From contig NZ_QKWY01000002.1 in NCBI RefSeq assembly GCF_003248355.1, positions 1,364,001 through 1,428,000 on the forward strand: a stretch of DNA of 64,000 nt, written 5' to 3'. This document shows positions 44,390 to 53,217 of the stretch, piece by piece; positions within the stretch are counted from its first letter, which is position 1; every line of letters starts with the position of its first letter. A model generated the notes under the pieces. The model ran no database searches. It was not told where the DNA came from and saw nothing but the letters and a program-made list of their open reading frames with translations. The position numbers and the translations under genes were made by a program. This DNA comes from Streptomyces sp. AC1-42W (GTDB lineage: Bacteria > Actinomycetota > Actinomycetes > Streptomycetales > Streptomycetaceae).

Positions 44390-44700
44390 GACACAATAGT
44401 CCGATAATCGGAGGTTGCTCTCCGAAACATGTGTTAACAGTCCGTTTCGGGGGTGTCTGTCTGGGATCATTTTGTCCGGATTTTGATCCGCGCAAGTGAC
44501 GGATGTTGTCAAACCGAGACCCTTTAAGTGTGGTTTACGGCCCAGACGTACTTAATAGTTGGCTCCGTTGAGCTCGGGTCAATGGGTCACGCACTGTGGG
44601 GAGTGCGCCGACTCACGAGCACACTAGGGGCACTGAACGATCACCGTCAGGGGTGTCGGTGTATCGACCCAGTGCCCTTCTTGTAGTCAAAAGTGGACTC
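44390..44700. promoter_or_regulatory. AT-richer control region before the first oligopeptide transporter operon
   Basis: The sequence is markedly AT-richer than its surroundings. It holds the palindrome CCGATAATCGG (44401-44411), the dyad CCGAAAC/GTTTCGG (44422-44428, 44444-44450), the dyad GGATCA/TGATCC (44464-44469, 44484-44489) and a possible -10, TAATAG, near 44552. It should contain the operon promoter and a leader of more than 100 nt. No protein gene is supported. Confidence 0.55.
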
Positions 44701-44715
44701 ATGAGGAGGAAACCC

Positions 44716-46359
44716 ATGCGTGGTGCCAAGAGCGCCAAGTGGGTCGCGGGAGCGGCCATCATCGCCCTGGCTGCGACCGCCTGTGGTGGCGGCGACAGCG
44801 ACGGTGACAAGGGCAACAAGAGCAGCGCCAAGGGTGCTGTGAACCCGGACGGCTTCTTCTCCGTCGAGGTCGGTGAGCCGCAGAACCCGCTGCAGCCGGC
44901 CAACACGATGGAGTCGAACGGCAGCATCGTCACCGACGCGATCTTCTCGCAGCTGGTGGACTACGACGCCTCCGGCAAGCTGGAGATGATCAACGCCGAG
45001 TCCGTCGAGACCACGGACAGCAAGCTCTGGACCGTCAAGCTCAAGAAGGACTGGAAGTTCCACGACGGCACCCCCGTCACGGCCGAGTCCTACATCAAGG
45101 CCTGGAACTGGGCCGCCAACATCAAGAACAACCAGACCAACGCGTCCTGGTTCGCCGACATCAAGGGCTTCGAGGACGTTCACCCGTCCGACGCGAAGGC
45201 CAAGCCGAAGTCGGACGTCATGTCCGGTCTGAAGAAGGTGGACGACTACACGTTCACCATCGAGCTCAACGCCCCGCTGCCGTACTTCTCGTACAAGCTC
45301 GGCTACACCGTCTTCTCGCCGCTGCCCGAGTCCTTCTACGCCGACCCGAAGGCCGCCGGTGAGAAGCCGGTCGGCAACGGCGCGTACAAGTTCGTCAGCT
45401 GGGACCACAAGAAGCAGATCAAGGTCGAGCGCAACGACGACTACAAGGGTGCCGACAAGGCGAAGAACGGTGGTGTGATCTTCAAGAACTACACCACCCT
45501 CGAGACCGCCTACGAGGACCTGAAGTCCGGCAACGTCGACGTGCTGCGCCAGATCGGCCCGAAGGACCTCCCGGTCTACCGGTCCGACCTCGGCGACCGC
45601 GCGGTGGACAAGGCGTACTCGGCGATCCAGACCATCGCCGTGGCCTTCTACACCGACCAGTGGAAGGACATCGACCCGAAGGTCCTCCAGGGCCTGTCGA
45701 TGGGCATCGACCGCGACACGATCACCAAGACCGTGCTGCAGGGCACCCGCGAGCCGGCCACCGGCTGGGTCGCCAAGGGCGTGCTCGGCTACCAGCCGAA
45801 CGCCACCGGCGACATCACCAAGTACGACCCCGCCAAGGCCAAGAAGCTCATCAAGGACGGCGGCGGCGTCCCGGGCAACAAGATCTCGATCCAGTTCAAC
45901 GCCGACGGCGGCCACAAGGAATGGGTCGAGGCGGTCTGCAACAGCATCACGCAGTCGACCGGCGTCAAGTGCACCGGCGACTCGAAGGCCGACTTCCAGG
46001 CCGACACCAACGCGCGTGACGACAAGCAGGTCAAGTCCCTGTACCGCTCCGGCTGGGTGCTCGACTACCCGGTGAACGCCAACTTCATCTCGGACCTGTT
46101 CCGTACCGGCGCCGCGGGCAACCAGGGCGACTTCTCGAACAAGGGCCTGGACGCGGAGATCAAGAAGGCCGACTCCGCCGCCTCCCTCGAGGAGTCCGTC
46201 GCCGCGTACCAGAAGATCGAGAAGGAGCTGGTGAACTACATGCCCTCCATCCCGCTCTGGTACTACAAGGTCAACGCCGGCTACTCGGAGAAGGTCCAGA
46301 ACGTCGACTACGCCCAGGACGGCGACCCGATCCTGACGCAGATCGAAGTCAAGAAGTAA
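44716..46359 (+). CDS. oligopeptide-binding lipoprotein, transporter operon 1
   Basis: 547 aa from ATG 44716, with AGGAGG six bases upstream (ATG 44701 is in frame but lies before that site). Signal peptide and lipobox: AAIIALAATACGGG. The SBP_bac_5 domain follows (KKDWKFHDGTPVTAESYIKAWNW, LEDL-type segments). It would capture peptides at the membrane surface and hand them to the permeases downstream. It is the first gene of a five-gene operon (binding, permease, permease, ATPase, ATPase). A BldK-like role in development is possible from family and context, but is not shown here. Confidence 0.93.
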   Translation: MRGAKSAKWVAGAAIIALAATACGGGDSDGDKGNKSSAKGAVNPDGFFSVEVGEPQNPLQPANTMESNGSIVTDAIFSQLVDYDASGKLEMINAESVETTDSKLWTVKLKKDWKFHDGTPVTAESYIKAWNWAANIKNNQTNASWFADIKGFEDVHPSDAKAKPKSDVMSGLKKVDDYTFTIELNAPLPYFSYKLGYTVFSPLPESFYADPKAAGEKPVGNGAYKFVSWDHKKQIKVERNDDYKGADKAKNGGVIFKNYTTLETAYEDLKSGNVDVLRQIGPKDLPVYRSDLGDRAVDKAYSAIQTIAVAFYTDQWKDIDPKVLQGLSMGIDRDTITKTVLQGTREPATGWVAKGVLGYQPNATGDITKYDPAKAKKLIKDGGGVPGNKISIQFNADGGHKEWVEAVCNSITQSTGVKCTGDSKADFQADTNARDDKQVKSLYRSGWVLDYPVNANFISDLFRTGAAGNQGDFSNKGLDAEIKKADSAASLEESVAAYQKIEKELVNYMPSIPLWYYKVNAGYSEKVQNVDYAQDGDPILTQIEVKK

Positions 46360-46384
46360 CCACACCGACGTAGTCCGCGCGCAC

Positions 46385-46415
46385 GCGCGGGACCACTGCT
46401 GAAACGGTCCCGCGC
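46385..46415 (+). repeat. intercistronic hairpin between binding-protein and permease genes (operon 1)
   Basis: GCGCGGGACC (46385-46394) pairs with GGTCCCGCGC (46406-46415). A second pair (GGGCCCTTCC near 46437 with GGAAGGGCCC near 46483) lies downstream. Such hairpins often favour high expression of the binding protein over the permeases by stopping transcription or RNA decay. Confidence 0.6.
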
Positions 46416-46526
46416 CTGCCGCACGCAGTGGCCGGGGGGCCCTTCCACGCAACCGACCCACCCTTCAGGGGCAGTCGGCACGGGGAAGGGCCCGTTGGCT
46501 GCCGCCGCCTATTACATGGAGGCATG

Positions 46527-47459
46527 ATGGGGCGCTATGTCGCACGACGACTGCTCCAGATGATCCCGGTCTTCCTCGGGACAACGCTGCTGATCTTCCT
46601 GATGGTCTACACGCTGCCCGGCGACCCCGTGCGCGGGCTCTTCGGGGACAAGGGGGCCGACCCGGCCACTCTGGAAGCGATGCGGCACAAGCTCGGTCTG
46701 GACCAGCCGATTCTGGTGCAGTACTGGGACTACATGAAGGGCATGATCCTTCATCAGGACTTCGGCGACCAGATAGCCAGCGGGCGCCCCGTCACCGACG
46801 TGCTCGGCGACGCCTTCCCGGTCACCCTGCGCCTTGCGGGCATGGCGTTCGTCATCGAGATCATCCTCGGCATCGGCCTGGGCATGATCGCGGGTCTGCG
46901 GGCCGGCCGGCTGGCCGACAACGCGGTCCTCATCCTGACGCTGCTGATCATCTCGATCCCGGTCTTCGTGCTGGCGCACATCGTGAAGTCCGTCTTCGCC
47001 GACCAGCTGGGCATCATCTCGCCCAACGTCTCCAACGAGGCGACCTGGAGCGAACTGGTGACACCGGCCATCGTGCTCGGCTCGCTCTCCCTCGCGTACG
47101 TGGCACGACTGACCCGTACGACGATGGCCGAGAACCTGCGGTCCGACTACATGCGTACGGCCGTCGCCAAGGGACTTCCCAAGCGCCGCATCATCGGTGT
47201 GCACCTGATGCGCAACTCGATGATCCCCGTCATCACCTTCCTCGGCACCGACCTGGGCGCCCTGATGGGCGGTGCGGTCGTCACCGAGTCCGTCTTCAAC
47301 GTCAAGGGCGTCGGCGGCACCATCGTCGAGTCGATCACCCGGCGTGAGGGCACCACCCTGGTGGGCCTCGTCACCATCCTGGTGCTCGTCTACCTGTTCA
47401 TGACCCTGATCGTCGACCTGCTGTACGCGGTCCTGGACCCGAGGATCCGTTATGCCTGA
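46527..47459 (+). CDS. oligopeptide ABC transporter permease (OppB-type), operon 1
   Basis: 310 aa from ATG 46527 (MGRYVARRLLQMIPVFL). Two ATG codons are adjacent; the second has GGAGG at proper spacing and gives the same start as the paralogue at 53218. Six hydrophobic segments are seen. The inner-membrane permease motif with EAA-like loop lies in LRSDYMRTAVAKGLPKRR. The stop overlaps the next gene by 8 nt (ATGCCTGA), showing coupled translation. It forms the membrane channel with the next gene product. Confidence 0.93.
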   Translation: MGRYVARRLLQMIPVFLGTTLLIFLMVYTLPGDPVRGLFGDKGADPATLEAMRHKLGLDQPILVQYWDYMKGMILHQDFGDQIASGRPVTDVLGDAFPVTLRLAGMAFVIEIILGIGLGMIAGLRAGRLADNAVLILTLLIISIPVFVLAHIVKSVFADQLGIISPNVSNEATWSELVTPAIVLGSLSLAYVARLTRTTMAENLRSDYMRTAVAKGLPKRRIIGVHLMRNSMIPVITFLGTDLGALMGGAVVTESVFNVKGVGGTIVESITRREGTTLVGLVTILVLVYLFMTLIVDLLYAVLDPRIRYA

Positions 47460-48402
47460 CGTGACCAAGACCGCACCCGCGCCCCAGGACGTCAACGGAC
47501 CCGTGACGGACCCGACCGCCGTCGTGAAGGCCGACAAGGCACGCAGCCTGTGGGGGGACGCCTGGGTCGACCTGCGGCGCAACCCCTACTTCCTGGTGTC
47601 GTCCGTCCTCATCGTCATCCTTCTGCTGATAGCCGTCTTCCCCGGCTGGTTCACGGGAGCTTCACCGACCCACGCGGATCTGGTGAACCACTACCTCAAG
47701 AAGCCGGAACTGAGCAAGATCGGCTCGGAGGGCTGGCTCGGCTACGACGGCCAGGGGCAGAGCGTCTACGCCCGCATCATCTATGGCACCCGCGCCTCGG
47801 TCACCGTCGGCATCTGTGTCACCTTGCTGGTGAGCATCTTCGGCAGCATGGTCGGCATGCTCGCCGGATACTTCGGGGGCTGGGTCGACGCGGTGCTCTC
47901 CGGTTTCTTCACCAACATCTTCCTCGGCATTCCCTTCCTGCTGGGTGCCATGGTCGTGCTGCAGGCGTTCACCAACCACTCCGTCTGGGTGGTCGTCTTC
48001 GCCCTCGCGTTCCTCGGTTGGACCCAGATCGCGCGCGTCATGCGTGGTGCGGTCATCACCGCCAAGGAGGCCGACTACGTACAGGCCGCCCGAGCTCTCG
48101 GTGCCGGCACCGTTCGGATTCTCTTCCGGCACATCTTGCCCAACGTCATGGCGCCGGTCATCGTGGTCGCCACCATCTCGCTGGGCGTGTACATCTCGGC
48201 CGAGGCGACGTTGTCCTACCTGGGTCTCGGTCTCGCCGATCCGACGATCTCCTGGGGTACCGACATCTCCGCCGGGTCCAGCTCGATCCGCGTCGCGCAG
48301 CACATCCTGCTGTACCCGTCGATCATGCTCAGCATCACCGTTCTGGCGTTCATCATGCTCGGCGAAGCCGTCCGCAACGCCCTCGATCCGAAGTCGCGAT
48401 AG
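47452..48402 (+). CDS. oligopeptide ABC transporter permease (OppC-type), operon 1
   Basis: 316 aa from ATG 47452, overlapping the previous gene by 8 nt. An N-terminal extension of about 40 polar residues precedes six transmembrane helices. The EAA loop reads ADYVQAARALGAGTVRILFRHILPN. Typical second permease of a Dpp/Opp system. TAG stop at 48402 is followed by AGGAGG and the ATPase start 11 bp later. Confidence 0.93.
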   Translation: MPDVTKTAPAPQDVNGPVTDPTAVVKADKARSLWGDAWVDLRRNPYFLVSSVLIVILLLIAVFPGWFTGASPTHADLVNHYLKKPELSKIGSEGWLGYDGQGQSVYARIIYGTRASVTVGICVTLLVSIFGSMVGMLAGYFGGWVDAVLSGFFTNIFLGIPFLLGAMVVLQAFTNHSVWVVVFALAFLGWTQIARVMRGAVITAKEADYVQAARALGAGTVRILFRHILPNVMAPVIVVATISLGVYISAEATLSYLGLGLADPTISWGTDISAGSSSIRVAQHILLYPSIMLSITVLAFIMLGEAVRNALDPKSR

Positions 48403-48412
48403 GAGGGCGAAC

Positions 48413-49471
48413 GTGGCCACCATCAACAAGACCGCCGAAGTCCCGTCCGCACGCCGGGGGGACGACCACGTCGGTCCTCTGCTCGAAGTCCGTGACCTGC
48501 ACGTGGAGTTCCACACCCGCGACGGTGTGGCCAAGGCCGTCAACGGTGTCAACTACAGCGTGGACGCCGGCGAGACCCTCGCCGTCCTCGGTGAGTCCGG
48601 CTCGGGCAAGTCCGTGACGGCGCAGGCCATCATGGGCATCCTCGACATGCCGCCCGGAAAGATCCCGCAGGGCGAGATCCTCTTCCGCGGCCAGGACATG
48701 CTCAAGATGTCCTACGAGGAGCGCCGCAAGATCCGCGGCCAGAAGATCGCCATGATCTTCCAGGACGCGCTCTCCTCGCTGAACCCGGTCCTCACCGTCG
48801 GCTACCAGCTCGGCGAGATGTTCCGGGTCCACCAGGGCCTGTCCAAGAAGGAAGCCCGCGCCAAGGCCATCGAGCTGATGGACCAGGTGAAGATCCCGGC
48901 CGCCGCGGCCCGGGTCTCGGACTACCCGCACCAGTTCTCCGGCGGTATGCGCCAGCGCATCATGATCGCGATGGCGCTCGCCCTGGAGCCGGACCTGATC
49001 ATCGCGGACGAGCCGACCACCGCGCTCGACGTGACCGTCCAGGCCCAGGTGATGGACCTGCTCGCGGAGCTCCAGCGCGAGTACAACATGGGCCTGATCC
49101 TCATCACCCACGACCTGGGTGTCGTCGCCGACGTCGCCGACAAGATCGCGGTGATGTACGCGGGCCGGATCGTCGAGACCGCCCCGGTCCACGACATCTA
49201 CAAGGCGCCCGCGCACCCGTACACCAAGGGTCTGCTGGCCTCGATCCCGCGCCTGGACCAGAAGGGCCAGGAGCTCTTCGCGATCAAGGGCCTGCCGCCC
49301 AACCTGCTGAACGTGCCCTCGGGCTGTGCGTTCAACCCGCGCTGCACCGTGGCCCAGGACATCTGCCGCTCCGACATCCCGGCCCTCCAGCCGGTGACCG
49401 GACAGGACGGCACCGAGCTGGCCGGCCGCCGCAGCGCCTGTCACTTCTGGAAGGAGACGATCCATGGCTGA
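48413..49471 (+). CDS. oligopeptide ABC transporter ATPase (OppD-type), operon 1
   Basis: 352 aa from GTG 48413 with AGGAGG six bases upstream. Walker A GESGSGKS, signature FSGGMRQRIMIAMALAL, Walker B LIIADEPTTALD, and the switch His in LILITHDLGVVADV are all intact. The C-terminal oligopeptide-ATPase extension contains four Cys-type positions (SGCAFNPRC, ICRSD, ACHF), typical of OppD/F proteins. It powers import together with the next gene product, whose start overlaps its stop by 8 nt. Confidence 0.95.
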   Translation: MATINKTAEVPSARRGDDHVGPLLEVRDLHVEFHTRDGVAKAVNGVNYSVDAGETLAVLGESGSGKSVTAQAIMGILDMPPGKIPQGEILFRGQDMLKMSYEERRKIRGQKIAMIFQDALSSLNPVLTVGYQLGEMFRVHQGLSKKEARAKAIELMDQVKIPAAAARVSDYPHQFSGGMRQRIMIAMALALEPDLIIADEPTTALDVTVQAQVMDLLAELQREYNMGLILITHDLGVVADVADKIAVMYAGRIVETAPVHDIYKAPAHPYTKGLLASIPRLDQKGQELFAIKGLPPNLLNVPSGCAFNPRCTVAQDICRSDIPALQPVTGQDGTELAGRRSACHFWKETIHG

Positions 49472-50609
49472 CATCTCGAAGGAGCCCGTGGACGCCACGC
49501 CCAACGTCTCCGACGTCGAGACCGTCGACGCGGCGAGCGAGGCGGAGGCCGTTGCCGCCATCGACGCGCCCGTGTCGAAGGGCGAGCCGATCCTCCAGGT
49601 GCGCAACCTCGTCAAGCACTTCCCGCTGACGCAGGGCATCCTCTTCAAGAAGCAGGTCGGCGCGGTCAAGGCCGTCGACGGCATCTCGTTCGACCTGTAC
49701 GCGGGCGAGACCCTCGGCATCGTCGGCGAGTCCGGCTGCGGCAAGTCCACGGTCGCCAAGCTCCTGATGACGCTGGAGCGGGCCACCGCGGGCGAGGTCT
49801 TCTTCAAGGGCCAGGACATCACCAAGCTGTCCGGCCGCGCGCTGAAGGCCGTGCGCCGCAACATCCAGATGGTGTTCCAGGACCCGTACACCTCGCTCAA
49901 CCCCCGTATGACGGTGGGCGACATCATCGGGGAACCGTACGAGATCCATCCCGAGGTGGCCCCCAAGGGCGACCGGCGGCGCAGGGTCCAGGATCTGCTG
50001 GACGTCGTCGGCCTCAACCCGGAGTACATCAACCGCTACCCGCACCAGTTCTCCGGCGGCCAGCGCCAGCGCATCGGCATCGCCCGCGGCCTCGCGCTCA
50101 ACCCGGAGATCATCATCTGCGACGAGCCGGTCTCCGCGCTCGACGTGTCGGTGCAGGCGCAGGTCGTCAACCTGATGGAGAAGCTCCAGGACGAGTTCAA
50201 CCTCTCCTACCTCTTCATCGCGCACGACCTGTCGATCGTGCGGCACATCTCCGACCGGGTCGGCGTCATGTACCTCGGCAAGATGGCCGAGATCGGTACG
50301 GACGTCCAGATCTACGACCACCCGACGCACCCCTACACCCAGGCGCTGCTGTCGGCGGTCCCGGTCCCCGACCCGGCCGCCCGCGAGGGCCGCGAGCGGA
50401 TCATCCTCAGCGGTGACGTCCCCTCGCCGGCCAACCCGCCGTCCGGCTGCCGCTTCCGCACCCGCTGCTGGAAGGCGCAGGACAAGTGCGCCACCGAGGT
50501 GCCGCTCCTCGCGGTCCCCGAGCGCTTCAAGGACACGAAGTCGCCGGCCGCCCACGAGTCGGCCTGCCACTTCGCGGAGGAGAAGGACGTGGTCGGCGCG
50601 GCCTCGTAA
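49464..50609 (+). CDS. oligopeptide ABC transporter ATPase (OppF-type), operon 1
   Basis: 381 aa from ATG 49464. Walker A GESGCGKST, signature FSGGQRQRIGIARGLAL, Walker B IIICDEPVSALD, switch His FIAHDLSIVRHI. The C-terminal oligo-HPY segment (SGCRFRTRCWKAQDKC) is present. An acidic N-terminal extension of about 35 residues is specific to this copy. Long stretches of its DNA are identical to the paralogue at 56089-57258. It is the last gene of the operon; a strong terminator follows. Confidence 0.95.
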   Translation: MADISKEPVDATPNVSDVETVDAASEAEAVAAIDAPVSKGEPILQVRNLVKHFPLTQGILFKKQVGAVKAVDGISFDLYAGETLGIVGESGCGKSTVAKLLMTLERATAGEVFFKGQDITKLSGRALKAVRRNIQMVFQDPYTSLNPRMTVGDIIGEPYEIHPEVAPKGDRRRRVQDLLDVVGLNPEYINRYPHQFSGGQRQRIGIARGLALNPEIIICDEPVSALDVSVQAQVVNLMEKLQDEFNLSYLFIAHDLSIVRHISDRVGVMYLGKMAEIGTDVQIYDHPTHPYTQALLSAVPVPDPAAREGRERIILSGDVPSPANPPSGCRFRTRCWKAQDKCATEVPLLAVPERFKDTKSPAAHESACHFAEEKDVVGAAS

Positions 50610-50623
50610 CGCCGCGCACGACG

Positions 50624-50661
50624 GAAGGCGCCCCGGAACCCATCGGTTCCGGGGCGCCTTC
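50624..50661 (+). terminator. terminator of transporter operon 1
   Basis: A perfect 17-bp stem, GAAGGCGCCCCGGAACC (50624-50640) with its complement at 50645-50661, around a CATC loop. Confidence 0.9.
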
Positions 50662-50735
50662 GTCGTCGTACCGGGGCCGTCCGGGCGGTCCGTCACCCTC
50701 CGCTGTTCATGACGGTTCGCGCCGGGCCCGCCGTG

Positions 50736-51197
50736 CTACTGGTACTGGATGCCCCAGAGGTTGTTGTTCCGCTTCACCGGGGCGATGTTGTTGCTCTTCT
50801 TCCAGACCTTGCTCTTCTTGCAGCCGCCGGTGTTCTTGGGCACCATCCGGTACTTCGTCACGCTGAAGCCCTTGGCCTCGTGGTACATCATCAGCCGGCC
50901 GCGGGTCTTGCCCTTCTTCTTCTCCACCTTGGCGGCATACGTCCAGGTGTCCGACTTGGACCAGGTCTTGCCGACGGAGACGCTGAAGGAGGTCGACGCC
51001 TTGGCGAAGATGATGCCCGCCTCGGCGCCGACGGTCGCCGTCCCGGTCGCGGTCCAGGAACCGGTCTTGTTCTTGGCGTAGGAGATGGTCACGCCGGGCT
51101 TCGCCCAGTCGCTGTGCAACTGATGACGCGCTTCACGCAGGTCCTCCTGTACGTGGGCCTTCTCGGGTGGTGCACGCGTCACGTTATGGATGAACAC
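50736..51197 (-). pseudogene. decayed gene for a small secreted-type protein (signal peptide lost)
   Basis: An open frame of 153 codons ends LWGIQYQ. The last 115 residues read like a secreted Streptomyces protein of unknown function: beta-rich, Lys/Ser/Thr-rich (GKTWSKSDTWTYAAKVEKKK). The N-terminus in this frame (MFIHNVTRAPPEKAHVQEDL) is not a signal peptide. A good AGGAGG followed six bases later by GTG (51136) opens a different frame (VKRVISCTATG) that stops after 15 codons. The simplest reading is a deletion or frameshift that removed the signal sequence. An intact cytoplasmic protein cannot be excluded. Confidence 0.55.
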
Positions 51198-51277
51198 CGG
51201 TGATATGTAAGGGAATTGATGGAGTATTGAGGTTCTGTGCGGGGAAGCGTGGATTCCGTTCCCGCCGCCCCGCCGGG

Positions 51278-51314
<37 letters not shown>

Positions 51315-51390
51315 CGCTCCGGTGCCGCGCCCCTCGCCCCGGCCTCGTGGAGTGCGTCCGCACCCCCGCCCTACGGCCCCTTTTGCGCCC

Positions 51391-51420
51391 TTGATGACAC
51401 GTATGGCGGGTGTATATATG
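51391..51420 (+). promoter_or_regulatory. probable promoter of transporter operon 2
   Basis: TTGATG (51391-51396) and TATATA (51413-51418) are 16 bp apart, a good match to a housekeeping-sigma promoter in an AT-rich patch. The binding-protein start lies about 65 bp downstream. Confidence 0.6.
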
Positions 51421-51485
51421 CATCAGGACCGTTATGGGGTGATATTTATCCTCACGTGAGCCGGAGCACTATGAGGAGGCACTCC

Positions 51486-53117
51486 ATGCGCGGAGCCACA
51501 CACGTCAAGTGGGCCGCATGCGCGGCGGCCGTCGCCCTGGCGGCGACGGCCTGCGGCGGAAGCGACAGCGGCGGCGGCGGAGGTGGCGCCGACGGAATCG
51601 TGAGCTCCTCGTGGGGCGACCCGCAGAACCCCCTGGAGCCGGCCAACACCAACGAGGTGCAGGGCGGCAAGGTGCTCGACATGATCTTCCGGGGTCTCAA
51701 GAGGTACGACCCGAAGACCGGCGAGGCCCTGAACATGCTCGCCGAGAAGATCGAGACCAAGGACAACCAGAACTTCACCGTCACGGTGAAGGACGGCTGG
51801 ACCTTCAGCAACGGCGAGAAGATCACCGCCAAGTCCTTCGTGGACGCCTGGAACTACGGTGCCGCGCTGAAGAACAACCAGAAGAACGCCTACTTCTTCG
51901 GCTACATCGACGGCTACGAGGACGTCCACCCGGAGTCCGGCAAGGCGAGTGCCACCTCGCTCTCCGGACTCAAGATCGTCAACGACATGACGTTCACCGT
52001 CAAGCTGTCGCAGAAGTTCTCGCTGTGGCCCGACACGCTCGGCTACCCGGCCTTCGCCCCGCTGCCCAAGTCCTTCTTCACCGACCACGCCGGCTGGCTC
52101 TCCAAGCCGGTCGGCAACGGCCCGTACACCATCGAGAAGTACACCAAGGGCTCCTCGATGAGCCTGCGCAAGTGGGACGACTACCCCGGCGACGACAAGG
52201 CGCAGAACGGCGGCATCGACCTCAAGGTCTACACCGACAACAACACCGCCTACACCGACCTGACCGCGGGCAACCTCGACCTCGTCGACGACGTGCCCGC
52301 CTCCCAGCTCAAGAACGTCAAGTCGGACCTCGGCGACCGCTACATCAACACCCCGGCCGGCATCATCCAGACCCTCGCGTTCCCGTTCTACGACAAGCAG
52401 TGGGACACCCCCGACGGGGCCAAGGTCCGCCAGGGCCTGTCGATGGCGATCAACCGGGAGCAGATCACCAACCAGATCTTCCAGAAGACCCGCACCCCCG
52501 CGTCCGACTGGACATCGCCGGTCCTCGGCGCGGACGGCGGCTTCAAGAAGGGCCTCTGCGGCAAGGAGTGCACCTACGACGCCGCCGAGGCCAAGAAGCT
52601 GATCCAGGAGGGCGGCGGCATCCCCGGCGGCCAGCTCAAGATCGCGTACAACGGCGACACCGGCTCGCACAAGGAATGGGTCGACGCCGTCTGCAACAGC
52701 ATCAACAAGGTCATGGGCAACAACCGGGCCTGCGTTGGCGCCCCCATCGGCACCTTCGCCGACTTCCGCAGCCAGGTCTCCCAGCAGAAGCTGAACGGCC
52801 CCTGGCGCGCCGGCTGGCAGATGGACTACCCGCTGATCCAGAACTTCCTCCAGCCCGTCTACTACACCAACGCCTCGTCCAACGACGGGAAGTGGAGCAA
52901 CCAGAAGTTCGACGACCTCGTCGACAAGGCCAACGCCGAGACGGACAAGGCCAAGGCCGTCTCCCTCTTCCAGGACGCCGAGCGGGTCATGGTCGAACAG
53001 ATGCCCGTCATCCCGCTCTGGTACCAGAACGGCAGCGCCGGCTACTCGGAGAACATCACCGACGTCTCGCTGAACCAGTTCAGCGTCCCGGTGTACGAGC
53101 AGATCAAGGTCAAGTAG
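51486..53117 (+). CDS. oligopeptide-binding lipoprotein, transporter operon 2
   Basis: 543 aa from ATG 51486 with AGGAGG six bases upstream. Signal peptide and lipobox: AAAVALAATACGGS; then a Gly-rich linker and an SBP_bac_5 domain paralogous to that at 44716 (VKDGWTFSNGEKITAKSFVD, MSLRKWDDYPGDD). First gene of the second five-gene peptide-uptake operon. Peptide specificity is unknown and probably differs from operon 1. Confidence 0.93.
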   Translation: MRGATHVKWAACAAAVALAATACGGSDSGGGGGGADGIVSSSWGDPQNPLEPANTNEVQGGKVLDMIFRGLKRYDPKTGEALNMLAEKIETKDNQNFTVTVKDGWTFSNGEKITAKSFVDAWNYGAALKNNQKNAYFFGYIDGYEDVHPESGKASATSLSGLKIVNDMTFTVKLSQKFSLWPDTLGYPAFAPLPKSFFTDHAGWLSKPVGNGPYTIEKYTKGSSMSLRKWDDYPGDDKAQNGGIDLKVYTDNNTAYTDLTAGNLDLVDDVPASQLKNVKSDLGDRYINTPAGIIQTLAFPFYDKQWDTPDGAKVRQGLSMAINREQITNQIFQKTRTPASDWTSPVLGADGGFKKGLCGKECTYDAAEAKKLIQEGGGIPGGQLKIAYNGDTGSHKEWVDAVCNSINKVMGNNRACVGAPIGTFADFRSQVSQQKLNGPWRAGWQMDYPLIQNFLQPVYYTNASSNDGKWSNQKFDDLVDKANAETDKAKAVSLFQDAERVMVEQMPVIPLWYQNGSAGYSENITDVSLNQFSVPVYEQIKVK

Positions 53118-53126
53118 GGAACGGAG

Positions 53127-53162
53127 CCGGGCGGCCCGCGCGCGACGGCGCGGGCCGCCCGG
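53127..53162 (+). repeat. intercistronic hairpin between binding-protein and permease genes (operon 2)
   Basis: CCGGGCGGCCCGCGC (53127-53141) pairs perfectly with 53148-53162 around a 6-nt loop, 10 bp past the binding-protein stop and at the same place as the operon 1 hairpin. Confidence 0.75.
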
Positions 53163-53217
53163 CCGCTCCGCCGCCCGACTCCCCAGCCTCCGACCCCCGC
53201 GACCCCCGGAGCCCTTC

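Noticed and set aside
44716..50609. Naming operon 1 bldKA-E
   Set aside because: In S. coelicolor the bldK order, as I recall it, starts with a permease; here the binding protein comes first in both operons, so orthology cannot be settled without comparison.
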